A stretch of 40,551 bases of DNA from Prevotellaceae bacterium UBA1746. Lineage in GTDB: Bacteria; Bacteroidota; Bacteroidia; Bacteroidales; Bacteroidaceae. The notes under the pieces are model-generated. The model ran no database searches. It saw only the letters and a list, made by a program, of their open reading frames with translations, and had not been told where the DNA came from. A program made the position numbers and the translations under genes. Location of the stretch: positions 1 through 40,551 of the forward strand of contig DCHS01000023.1 of NCBI GenBank assembly GCA_002314875.1, written 5' to 3'. This document shows, piece after piece, positions 33,461-40,551 of this stretch. The stretch's first letter is position 1. Each line of letters starts with the position of its first letter.

Positions 33461-33661
33461 ATGGGCACACCTCCAAATCTGCAGACTTCGACCCGCGAAG
33501 AGCGCATTGCCTTTGTCAACGAGCAGTGGCAGTGTCTCAACCATTGTCCCTCCTGCGGAAAATGCCACATTCTCCGGGGAAGGGATCCGGAGATTCTGTA
33601 TGCGGACTATATTGAAGGGGAACGCCCGTATCTCGAAATAACATTGGAAATCAGAAAATGA
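33461..33661 (+). CDS. Small four-cysteine protein (66 aa)
   Basis: A 66-residue protein with four cysteines in CLNHCPSCGKCHILRG (Cys25, 29, 32 and 35), a pattern suited to binding zinc or an iron-sulfur cluster. The flanks TREERIAFVNEQWQ and YADYIEGERPYLEITLEIRK are recognisable as a small conserved Bacteroidales family. Its stop codon overlaps the exonuclease start (ATGA), so the two are translationally coupled. Function unknown. Confidence 0.75.
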   Translation: MGTPPNLQTSTREERIAFVNEQWQCLNHCPSCGKCHILRGRDPEILYADYIEGERPYLEITLEIRK

Positions 33662-34170
33662 TGAAGGATTTTGCGGCCATAGACTTTGAGACAGCCAACA
33701 ATGAACCGACCAGCGTTTGCTCGGTAGGTATCGTCATCGTCCGTGATTGTCAGATTGTTGACTCTTTCTATTCGCTCATCAAACCTGAGCCGGAATACTA
33801 TAACTATTGGTGCAGCAGGGTCCATGGACTGACATGCAGAGACACCGAGGATGCGCCGGTCTTCCCGGATGTCTGGGCGCAGATCGCTCCGAAGATTGAA
33901 GGTCTTCCCCTGGTGGCTCACAACAAAGCCTTCGACGAAAAGTGTCTGAAAGCCGTTTTCCGTTGCTACCAGATGGACTACCCAGACTATGAGTTTCACT
34001 GTACCCTTGTCCAGTCCCGCCGGATGTGGCCCTGCGGTAAGCACAACCTGGATATTATCGCTGAACGCTGCGGCTATAACCTGCAGAACCATCACCATGC
34101 CCTCGCTGATGCTGAAGCCTGCGCCACCATTGCCATCAAACTCTTTAATCCTGAAAATACAAACATTTAA
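33658..34170 (+). CDS. DnaQ-like 3'-5' exonuclease
   Basis: A 170-residue DEDDh exonuclease. ExoI is seen as AAIDFETAN (Asp9, Glu11), ExoII near LVAHNKAFDEKCL and ExoIII as NHHHALADAEACATIA, giving all expected catalytic residues. It degrades single-stranded DNA or RNA from the 3' end, perhaps in repair. It overlaps the preceding Cys-rich gene by four bases. Confidence 0.9.
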   Translation: MMKDFAAIDFETANNEPTSVCSVGIVIVRDCQIVDSFYSLIKPEPEYYNYWCSRVHGLTCRDTEDAPVFPDVWAQIAPKIEGLPLVAHNKAFDEKCLKAVFRCYQMDYPDYEFHCTLVQSRRMWPCGKHNLDIIAERCGYNLQNHHHALADAEACATIAIKLFNPENTNI

Positions 34171-34182
34171 TCATAAATCTGT

Positions 34183-35850
34183 ATGAAAAAGATTTTACTC
34201 TTCATTGTCTCCCTCTTCGCCTGCTCCGGAGCTTTTGCCCAGAGTGCCAGTGCTTACGATGATTTGGGTAACCTTGTCGATCCTCCCGGTGAAGAAATCC
34301 GTTTCCAGTTGTACGCCTGGGTACGTGGTGGCTATGAAATGGGACGCAAATACTACGAAACCTACATCCGTTTCGATGGAACCGATGTCTATTTCTACAA
34401 CATCTGCCCTACGGCAGCCACCGATACATGGGTAAAAGGCTCTTATATTGATGCCAAGACCATCCGCGTCCTTCCGCAGAAATACTTCACGGAGATGACG
34501 GACGTCGGTCCTTACACCACCGACCTCGCCATGTGGCACGGTAAAAAGGTGGGCTATGACCAGGCCGGAACGCAGTACGACCACTATGACTTCAAGGTCG
34601 GTACGGACGACAAGGGCATGATGACCCTGACCTGTGCCGATAAGGACGACTGGCTCTCCGTAGTCGATAAGGTTTTGCAGGGTATCTACGATTTCTCCTC
34701 CGAGCTTGAATATACCCAGATTTCCGACGAGGGACAAAGCACTGATATTGTCACCGAGCAACCCGCTGGCCGTCGTCAGCGTTACTCTATGATGGCCAAT
34801 TTCTACGACTCTGAATCTGCTGATTTCTGGGCCGATTTTGGTTACAAGGCCGATGTGGTCTGGGGAGATGACGGCAATGTCTGGTTCTCAACGCTGACTC
34901 CTGACAACACGGAATCCTACGGTTGGATCAAGGGCGAATATGACAAGGACAAGGGCCTCATCACCGTCAACGGCAACCAGTGCGTCGGCTATATCGAAGA
35001 CTATGAAGTCTTTTCCTATCTCACTGGTTATGACTGGAACAGTCAGAAGACCACCGAGACTCCACTCTACTTCCAGGTGGATGACAAGGGATGGATTTAT
35101 GCCACTGACGACGCTGAGGAGCAGTATGTCTCCACCTACTATCGTCAGGCTGACATCTACAAAGGTCTGAGCGCCATCAACCAGTATTTAACCATGATGC
35201 CCGTCGACGAAGAACCCGTCACTGTCCCTGAGGGAATGAAGGTCTTGGACTATACCTTGAGCTACAGCGAAGCCTGGGAAGAGGGTGTCAAGGAACGCCC
35301 CATCAAGATTGGCTTTATGAAGCCCGAAGAAATCTACTGTGATGTTGATGCCTATGATGTTTATATTCAGGGATTAAGCGAAGAGATTCCCGACGCATGG
35401 ATCAAGGGCGAGCTGATCAGTGACGGCTATTCTGCCTCTGTTTACTTCCCCTCCCGCCAGCTCCTCGCCAGCGACGACAGCAATGTCTATCTCTATTTCT
35501 ACGGTGGTACCTACAATGCTGAAGAAGATTTCCCCGCTGGAACGAACAATGGTTTCTTCATGAACTTCGACTTCGCCGACGGCAGCATGAGTTCATCCCA
35601 GGTTGCTTCCTACAAGGATGCTGACTATATGATCAATGTCTATGCCGGTGAAGTTTATACCAACATCCAGACTCTCCAGATTTACAATGTGAAGATGACT
35701 CCTGCCAGCGATGCTTGGGCTTCCATCCATTCTGTCACCACCGACTCCCGTTCCGTCTCCGCTCCCGCCTACAGCCTCAGCGGCCAGCGCGTTCAGGGTC
35801 ACCGCAAGGGTATCCTCATCAAGAACGGTGAGAAGCACCTCTATAATTAA
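34183..35850 (+). CDS. Secreted protein with three WxKG repeats (555 aa)
   Basis: A 555-residue secreted protein with a signal peptide (1-19, AFA before Gln). Three internal repeats share a pattern of VY/VWF, P, then WV/IKG: around residues 68-103 (TWVKGSYIDAKTIRVLP), 232-267 (GWIKGEYDKDKG) and 391-427 (AWIKGELISDG). The last 33 residues (YSLSGQRVQGHRKGILIKNG) are the short C-terminal motif found on many Prevotella secreted proteins, which suggests a secretion or anchoring signal. I recognise the repeats as a Bacteroidetes pattern but no function is known to me. Confidence 0.7.
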   Translation: MKKILLFIVSLFACSGAFAQSASAYDDLGNLVDPPGEEIRFQLYAWVRGGYEMGRKYYETYIRFDGTDVYFYNICPTAATDTWVKGSYIDAKTIRVLPQKYFTEMTDVGPYTTDLAMWHGKKVGYDQAGTQYDHYDFKVGTDDKGMMTLTCADKDDWLSVVDKVLQGIYDFSSELEYTQISDEGQSTDIVTEQPAGRRQRYSMMANFYDSESADFWADFGYKADVVWGDDGNVWFSTLTPDNTESYGWIKGEYDKDKGLITVNGNQCVGYIEDYEVFSYLTGYDWNSQKTTETPLYFQVDDKGWIYATDDAEEQYVSTYYRQADIYKGLSAINQYLTMMPVDEEPVTVPEGMKVLDYTLSYSEAWEEGVKERPIKIGFMKPEEIYCDVDAYDVYIQGLSEEIPDAWIKGELISDGYSASVYFPSRQLLASDDSNVYLYFYGGTYNAEEDFPAGTNNGFFMNFDFADGSMSSSQVASYKDADYMINVYAGEVYTNIQTLQIYNVKMTPASDAWASIHSVTTDSRSVSAPAYSLSGQRVQGHRKGILIKNGEKHLYN

Positions 35851-35867
35851 ATGGAATTCTGAAACCT

Positions 35868-36281
35868 ATGTGGTTATTCTTTGCCATTCTATCCTCTGTT
35901 TTTGCAGCCCTTACTGCCATACTTGCAAAAATCGGCATTGAGGGCGTCAACTCCAATCTTGCCACGGCCATACGCACGATTGTTGTTCTTCTCATGGCCT
36001 GGGGAATGGTCTGGTTGACCCATGCCCAGAGTGGGATGGCAGAAATCAGCAGGAAGAGCTGGATTTTCCTCATTCTCTCGGGATTGGCAACAGGAGCATC
36101 CTGGCTATGCTATTACAAAGCCCTACAACTTGGAGATGCCTCAAAGGTCGTTCCCATTGATAAACTCAGCGTGGTGCTCACCCTCATCCTAGCCTTCATC
36201 TTCCTCCACGAGGAATTCACAATGAAGTCACTTATCGGAAGCATCCTGATCGGTATTGGCACCTTATTCATGGTTCTTTAA
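35868..36281 (+). CDS. Half-size EamA/DMT-family transporter
   Basis: A 137-residue membrane protein with about five hydrophobic helices and the EamA signatures AALTAILAKIGIEGVNS, SWIFLILSGLATGASWLCYY and LILAFIFLHE. It has one EamA domain instead of the usual two, so it probably works as a dimer. Substrate unknown. Confidence 0.85.
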   Translation: MWLFFAILSSVFAALTAILAKIGIEGVNSNLATAIRTIVVLLMAWGMVWLTHAQSGMAEISRKSWIFLILSGLATGASWLCYYKALQLGDASKVVPIDKLSVVLTLILAFIFLHEEFTMKSLIGSILIGIGTLFMVL

Positions 36282-36322
36282 CGAGGAACATGGATGGACA
36301 TTTGAGTAATAAACGAAAATCA

Positions 36323-37408
36323 ATGAAATTATTTATAAGTCTATTACTAACGCTTTTCGTCTTATCTGGTTGCAACAGCCGAGACCTTGATACAGAGAAA
36401 AAGAATGCTGGACAAAAGGTGATCATACTTTCCGACATGGTCAATTCTTACGATGACGGTGTCGCATATCTCATGCTCGACGCATCGGAAGATATTGATC
36501 TGATGGCGGTCATAACCACTACCGGCAACACATGGGCTGCTGAAGGACTCGCGTATGCCATCCGACAAGGTGAAATTGCAGGAGCATCCAGTACCAAGTT
36601 CATCTTGGGAAGTTCCTTGCCTTTGCGGGATGGAAGACTCTCAACCCTTGAGAGTGAGGTCGCATCAGCTCCTGGCCCCGATTCTTACTGGCTTGGAGCC
36701 AAATCCTATCCGCAGATCAACGATTGGCAGTCTCATTATATCACAACTTACGGCGAGAAGCCTACCTTCAGCCCCACTGATGTTCCGGCGGTGGATTACA
36801 TCATAGACACTGTGAAAAATAATCCTGGGGAGGTGACCATCTTGTGTATCGGGCCTTGTACCGATCTTGCAAAAGCATTGCAAAAAGCGCCAGAAATAGC
36901 AAGTCTGACAAAGCAGGTCGTGTATATGGGTGGTGCCGTGTATTGCGGAGGAAATACCACAACTTATGCCGAACTGAATTTCCTGTACGACCCTGAGGCT
37001 GCTGCCATCTGTCTTCGCAGTCCTTTCCGCAAGCAGGTGCTCGTCTCACTTGATGTGTGCAATAAGGTCCTGATGGACAGCAACCAGTATTACGACATCT
37101 ACAACAGCATCAACAGTGAGAAGCTGAAGGATGTTTTCCGAAAGAATTACTATTGGGACGAGTTCAACAGCAACACATCCGCCACTGCAGGTATTTGGGA
37201 TGTTATCAGCGCGGCATACATCCTGGATTCCACGCTGGTCAGCGAATCGCAAACCATACGGGTCGATGTTGACGACAATCCCCAATCGACTGAATACGGA
37301 CGCTCCTTCCCTGCCAGCGCCAACCGTTGCCAGCAGATTATCATCCCCACAGAAATCAATACGCCGAAGTTTTTCAACATGATCAAGCAGGCCATGATGA
37401 AATACTGA
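36323..37408 (+). CDS. Nucleoside hydrolase-like lipoprotein
   Basis: A 361-residue protein counted from ATG 36323, which puts a lipobox at VLSGC (Cys17) after a hydrophobic leader; a start at 36290 would put eleven charged residues before it. The nucleoside hydrolase core is clear (MGGAVYCGGNTTTYAELNFLYDPEAA). The N-terminal metal motif is DMVNSYDDG rather than DTDPGxDDA, and the usual HD near the C-terminal active site appears as IWDVISAA, so two key positions differ. It may act on a non-standard nucleoside-like substrate. Confidence 0.8.
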   Translation: MKLFISLLLTLFVLSGCNSRDLDTEKKNAGQKVIILSDMVNSYDDGVAYLMLDASEDIDLMAVITTTGNTWAAEGLAYAIRQGEIAGASSTKFILGSSLPLRDGRLSTLESEVASAPGPDSYWLGAKSYPQINDWQSHYITTYGEKPTFSPTDVPAVDYIIDTVKNNPGEVTILCIGPCTDLAKALQKAPEIASLTKQVVYMGGAVYCGGNTTTYAELNFLYDPEAAAICLRSPFRKQVLVSLDVCNKVLMDSNQYYDIYNSINSEKLKDVFRKNYYWDEFNSNTSATAGIWDVISAAYILDSTLVSESQTIRVDVDDNPQSTEYGRSFPASANRCQQIIIPTEINTPKFFNMIKQAMMKY

Positions 37409-37416
37409 CAACAAAT

Positions 37417-37986
37417 ATGAATCAACAACTCAACCGTTGCTTTTGGGCAAATCCTGATAATCCTCTGTACCTTGCCTATCACGACGAGGAATGGGGGGAG
37501 CCATGTCATGACGAGAGGATGCTCTTTGAAATGCTTATCCTCGAAGGTTTTCAGGCCGGTCTTTCATGGGAATGTGTGCTGAACAAACGACAAGCCTTCC
37601 GTGAGGCATTTGACAATTTCGATGTAAAAGAAGTGGTAAAGTATGACATTAACAAACTTGCATCACTCGCTGATAATCCGAAGATTATACGTAATAAGTT
37701 AAAGATTAACGCAAGCGTCATAAATGCCAATATCTTTATCAAGATACAAGAAGAATTCGGTTCCTTTGATAAGTACATCTGGGGATTCACCAATGGGGAA
37801 ATCATTTACGAACCTTGTGACCTCCGAACGACATCTCCGCTGTCAGATACCATTTCCAAAGACCTGAAGAAGCGGGGTATGAAGTTTGTCGGGAGTACCA
37901 TCATCTATTCTTACCTTCAGGCCATAGGCATCATCAATGGCCACCTTGAAGGATGTTTTAAATACAAGAAACAACAAAAACAATAA
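37417..37986 (+). CDS. tag: DNA-3-methyladenine glycosylase I
   Basis: A 189-residue Tag-family glycosylase that removes 3-methyladenine from DNA. The likely zinc ligands are Cys8 (RCFWAN), His22 (YHDEEWGEP), His176 and Cys180 (HLEGC). Glu43 in LILEGFQAGLSW matches the base-binding Glu of the E. coli enzyme, and MKFVGSTIIYSYLQAIG is diagnostic. The ATG at 37417 follows a stop codon by 8 nt; upstream frame extensions overlap the nucleoside hydrolase gene. Confidence 0.93.
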   Translation: MNQQLNRCFWANPDNPLYLAYHDEEWGEPCHDERMLFEMLILEGFQAGLSWECVLNKRQAFREAFDNFDVKEVVKYDINKLASLADNPKIIRNKLKINASVINANIFIKIQEEFGSFDKYIWGFTNGEIIYEPCDLRTTSPLSDTISKDLKKRGMKFVGSTIIYSYLQAIGIINGHLEGCFKYKKQQKQ

Positions 37987-38037
37987 TGCTGCAGACAAGC
38001 CTCTTTGGCAAGGCAACGAGCAGCTCATCTGAATAAA

Positions 38038-38685
38038 ATGAAAGCAATAGTCTTAGGTGCTACAGGCGCCACAGGTAAAGATATGATGGAATGCCTCTTG
38101 GCAGATACATCGGTAGAAGAAATAGTTGTGCTGGTACGTCGCAATATCAGTTTCGCCGATCCGCGAGTAAAGGTTCATGTTGTGGACTTTGACCATCCAG
38201 AGGAATGGAATCATCTTGTGAAGGGCGATGTGCTCTTCTCTATGATGGGAACATCTCTCAAGCAGGCTGGTTCAAAAGAGGCGCAGTGGCGAGTAGATTA
38301 CACCTACCAGTATGAGGTGGCAAAGGCTGCTCGTGAGAATGGTGTGGAACGAATGATATTGATGTCAGCCATGTCTGCCAATGCTAACTCCAAATTCTTC
38401 TATCTCAGTATGAAAGGAACATTGGAGGATGATGTCATTCGTCTGGGATTCCCTCACACATTCATCGTGCGTCCACCATCGCTTATTCGCAAAAATGCCA
38501 AACGATGGACAGAAACCGTAACCGTCCGCATCATCAAAGCCTTCAACTCCATCGGTCTGCTTCGAGGTTTTACTCCTGTACCGACAATGTCTGTGGCAAA
38601 ACAGATGTTGGAAGGTGCCAAGACTATCAATGTGCAATTGCTTATAGCCAATTCCAAAGAGGTTATTAAGTATAGTAAAAGATAA
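38038..38685 (+). CDS. NAD(P)-binding Rossmann oxidoreductase (HTATIP2-like)
   Basis: A 215-residue Rossmann-fold protein. MKAIVLGATGATGKDMM is the nucleotide-binding loop, and the VERMILMSAMSANANSKFF and YLSMKGTLEDDV region resembles atypical short-chain dehydrogenases such as HTATIP2/YbjT-type proteins. ATG 38038 fits; an upstream in-frame ATG at 38005 would put eleven residues before the dinucleotide-binding strand. Substrate unknown. Confidence 0.82.
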   Translation: MKAIVLGATGATGKDMMECLLADTSVEEIVVLVRRNISFADPRVKVHVVDFDHPEEWNHLVKGDVLFSMMGTSLKQAGSKEAQWRVDYTYQYEVAKAARENGVERMILMSAMSANANSKFFYLSMKGTLEDDVIRLGFPHTFIVRPPSLIRKNAKRWTETVTVRIIKAFNSIGLLRGFTPVPTMSVAKQMLEGAKTINVQLLIANSKEVIKYSKR

Positions 38686-38699
38686 TTCTCTGATATCTG

Positions 38700-38993
38700 A
38701 TGAATTTTGAAGGAATAATTCTTGGTCTGGCTGCATTCCTGATGATAGGCCTTTTTCACCCCATTGTCATCAAAGGGGAGTATTATTTCGGTGTTCGCAT
38801 CTGGCCACTGTTTTTGCTGACTGGAATTGGTGGTTGCGTTGGCTCACTGCTGGTGGAGAACACCTACGCCTCAGTGCTACTGGGTGTTTTCAGTTTCTCA
38901 TGCTTCTGGTCCATCCTCGAACTTTTCGAACAACGAGAACGAGTTAAGAAAGGTTGGTTCCCTAAGAATCCTAAACGAAAGCAGAAGGATTAG
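38700..38993 (+). CDS. DUF4491 membrane protein
   Basis: A 97-residue protein with three hydrophobic helices (LGLAAFLMIGLFHPIVIKG, WPLFLLTGIGGCVGSLL and VLLGVFSFSCFWSILELF) and a basic C-terminal tail (KKGWFPKNPKRKQKD). It matches the DUF4491 family; function unknown. Confidence 0.85.
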   Translation: MNFEGIILGLAAFLMIGLFHPIVIKGEYYFGVRIWPLFLLTGIGGCVGSLLVENTYASVLLGVFSFSCFWSILELFEQRERVKKGWFPKNPKRKQKD

Positions 38994-39020
38994 TGAGACA
39001 GGTTGAACTAAAAAAGCATT

Positions 39021-39629
39021 ATGATAAAAAATCTGATATTCGATTTCGGAAAAGTGCTCGTGGACTATGATTTCGAAGCATTCTTCCGCAAACACATCCC
39101 TGATGCAGAGAGGTGTCGGGCTTTTACTCCTGTGCTCTACAATGTAGAGATACAGCAGCTGCTTGACAGAGAGTCAAAACCTTTTGACGAGATCATGGAG
39201 GAGGTTATATATAATAATAAGGAGTACGAACACGAGATACGCACTTTCATTGACCTCTACCCTACTATCGTCACCTGTGAAATACCGGGAATGTACGATC
39301 TCCTCACATGTCTGAAGGCTGAGGGTTATAAACTCTATGGTCTTACGAATTGGTGCAGCAAAGTCTATCTCACTATGGAGCAGTTTCCTATCTTCAGGCT
39401 CTTGGATGGACAAATCATCTCTTCTGAGGAGCATGTCATCAAGCCGGAACCTGCCGTCTACCAATGCCTTTTTGAACGCTTCAACCTAAAGCCTGAAGAA
39501 TGTGTCTTTGCTGATGACAGGGCTGAGAACATCGAAGGCGGCAGAGCAATGGGTATGGAAGGTATTGTCTTCACCGATGCTGTACAGTACGAAAAAGAAC
39601 TCAGGCAAATACTAAAAGATAGAATATGA
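39021..39629 (+). CDS. HAD-superfamily phosphatase
   Basis: A 202-residue HAD-IA hydrolase. The nucleophile motif is IFDFGKVLVD, where the second Asp of DxD is replaced by Gly, so the canonical acid is altered. The later motifs (GLTNWCSK, IKPEPAVYQ and FADDRAENIEGGRAMG) are normal. It overlaps the next gene by 4 nt. Confidence 0.83.
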   Translation: MIKNLIFDFGKVLVDYDFEAFFRKHIPDAERCRAFTPVLYNVEIQQLLDRESKPFDEIMEEVIYNNKEYEHEIRTFIDLYPTIVTCEIPGMYDLLTCLKAEGYKLYGLTNWCSKVYLTMEQFPIFRLLDGQIISSEEHVIKPEPAVYQCLFERFNLKPEECVFADDRAENIEGGRAMGMEGIVFTDAVQYEKELRQILKDRI

Positions 39630-40180
39630 CAACGGAATACGATAAGATGTTACGGGGTGAGGTTTACAGCGCGACAGATCCCTATCTGCTGGAAAAACTG
39701 AACCTGTGCAAGGACTGGTGCTGGGAATATAACCAGATACGCCCTACCCTCATGAAGGAAAGGAACGAGAAACTGCAGGAGATACTGGGTCAGGCAGACG
39801 ATGATACGTTCATTAATCAGCCTTTCCTCTGCGACTATGGCAAACATATCCGTGTGGGCAAGCGTTTCTTCGCCAACTTCAATTTGGTGATTCTCGACGA
39901 AGCGTATGTCACCATCGGTGATGATTGTTTCATTGGTCCTAACGTAAGCATCTATACCGCCTGCCACAGCACTGACCCCATTGAGCGCAATACGCGTCAG
40001 GAATGGGCAAAGCCTGTGACCATTGGCAACAACTGCTGGATTGGTGGCAGTGTGACCATTCTGCCCGGAGTGACCATTGGCGACAATGTCACCATCGGTG
40101 CAGGAAGTGTGGTGAATAAGGACATTCCTTCAAACACTGTTGCTGTAGGCAATCCTTGTAAGGTTATAAAACGTTTATAA
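39626..40180 (+). CDS. Sugar O-acetyltransferase (maltose/galactoside type)
   Basis: A 184-residue acetyltransferase. The N-terminal MLRGEVYSATDPYLLEK is the maltose-O-acetyltransferase start; a left-handed beta-helix of hexapeptide repeats follows (VTIGDDCFIGPNVSIYTACH, VTIGNNCWIGGSVTILPG). The catalytic His lies in TACHSTDP. It transfers acetyl groups from acetyl-CoA to sugars. Translation is coupled to the HAD gene by a 4-nt overlap. Confidence 0.93.
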   Translation: MTTEYDKMLRGEVYSATDPYLLEKLNLCKDWCWEYNQIRPTLMKERNEKLQEILGQADDDTFINQPFLCDYGKHIRVGKRFFANFNLVILDEAYVTIGDDCFIGPNVSIYTACHSTDPIERNTRQEWAKPVTIGNNCWIGGSVTILPGVTIGDNVTIGAGSVVNKDIPSNTVAVGNPCKVIKRL

Positions 40181-40198
40181 AACGACAAACACAATTGT

Positions 40199-40551
40199 AT
40201 GAAGCACAAAGTAAGAGTGTCAGTTATCGACAAGAAACTGTATCCCGAGTTGCAGCAGCAGTATTGCGCTGTCAAGGAGAGTGGTAAATGTCCTTGCTAT
40301 AAAGTAGGTGATGTTTTTGAGTTCCACCGTGACGAGGAGCGTGATGACTTCTGGCACATGGGTGCTGGTACGCTCATCGAGGAGGGACAACCGGACGAGG
40401 GGTGTCTGCAATCGCCAGGCACCATGCATTGCGGTACAGAGGGTGTACCATTCTGTTCGGAAGCGTGGGATGCCATTTCACGCTACATCTACACCGGTCT
40501 TCAAGGAGGCTCCATCATGAAAGGTTGGATGGCTCGCGAGAACGAGATGAT
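40199..40551 (+). CDS. TIGR04076-family protein (partial, cut by window end)
   Basis: An incomplete gene starting at ATG 40199 (MKHKVRVSVIDKKLYPEL) and running off the right edge with 117 codons present. The CPCYKVGDVFEFHRD motif and downstream Cys-containing segments (SPGTMHCGTEGVPFC) resemble the TIGR04076 family of small, metal-binding-like proteins of unknown function. The C-terminus is not in the window. Confidence 0.75.
   Translation, partial: MKHKVRVSVIDKKLYPELQQQYCAVKESGKCPCYKVGDVFEFHRDEERDDFWHMGAGTLIEEGQPDEGCLQSPGTMHCGTEGVPFCSEAWDAISRYIYTGLQGGSIMKGWMARENEM

Overview
The window looks like the chromosome of a gut or rumen Bacteroidales bacterium, most likely Prevotellaceae (Prevotella/Segatella-like). 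The reasons are a SusC/SusD pair, lipoproteins and secreted proteins with Bacteroidetes-style signals, many promoters of the Bacteroidetes form (a TTTG/TTG element about 19-21 nt before TAnnTTTG), and families common in this group: FISUMP repeats, DUF4353, DUF6057, DUF4491, DUF1294, TIGR04076 and dockerin-like tails on secreted proteins. No rRNA, tRNA, CRISPR array, transposase or prophage gene was recognised.

Layout. Bases 1-461 are non-coding and packed with short palindromes. A long minus-strand secreted FISUMP/Ig-like protein follows (462-4427), then plus-strand glutaminase, a metallo-beta-lactamase-fold lipoprotein, a secreted nitroreductase-like protein and a 57-residue winged-helix protein (4716-7635). 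A minus-strand DUF4353 beta-helix protein with dockerin-like repeats (7756-10914) is followed by plus-strand thioredoxin, OxyR and an SGNH hydrolase (11374-13427). The minus strand from 13662 to 27630 carries a GH27-like glycosidase with a C-terminal dockerin-like pair, a PUA/EVE-like protein, and a PUL-like block. That block is SusC, SusD, an alpha/beta hydrolase, a DUF6057 membrane protein and a PD40 lipoprotein with a CxxCH haem-binding motif. A WYL regulator lies divergent to the next block.

From 27793 to the right edge every gene is on the plus strand and tightly packed: small conserved proteins, a SUI1/YciH-like factor, an RmlD-like reductase, two flavin reductases, an AlkZ-like DNA glycosylase, DUF1294, a PNPOx-like protein, a secreted FMN-binding protein, a Cys-rich mini-protein overlapping a DnaQ-like exonuclease, a secreted protein with three WxKG repeats, a half-size EamA transporter, a nucleoside hydrolase-like lipoprotein, 3-methyladenine glycosylase I, an NAD(P)-binding protein, DUF4491, a HAD phosphatase, a sugar O-acetyltransferase, and a TIGR04076 protein cut by the window end.

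Themes: (1) glycan handling at the cell surface (SusCD, GH27, DUF4353, esterases); (2) redox and DNA-damage defence (thioredoxin plus OxyR, flavin/FMN proteins, several alkylation-repair glycosylases and a possible fossil of another); (3) dense interspersed palindromic repeats in gaps between genes. The best candidate for an undescribed system is the SusCD-hydrolase-DUF6057-haem/PD40 block; the flavin/alkylation-repair cluster is second.
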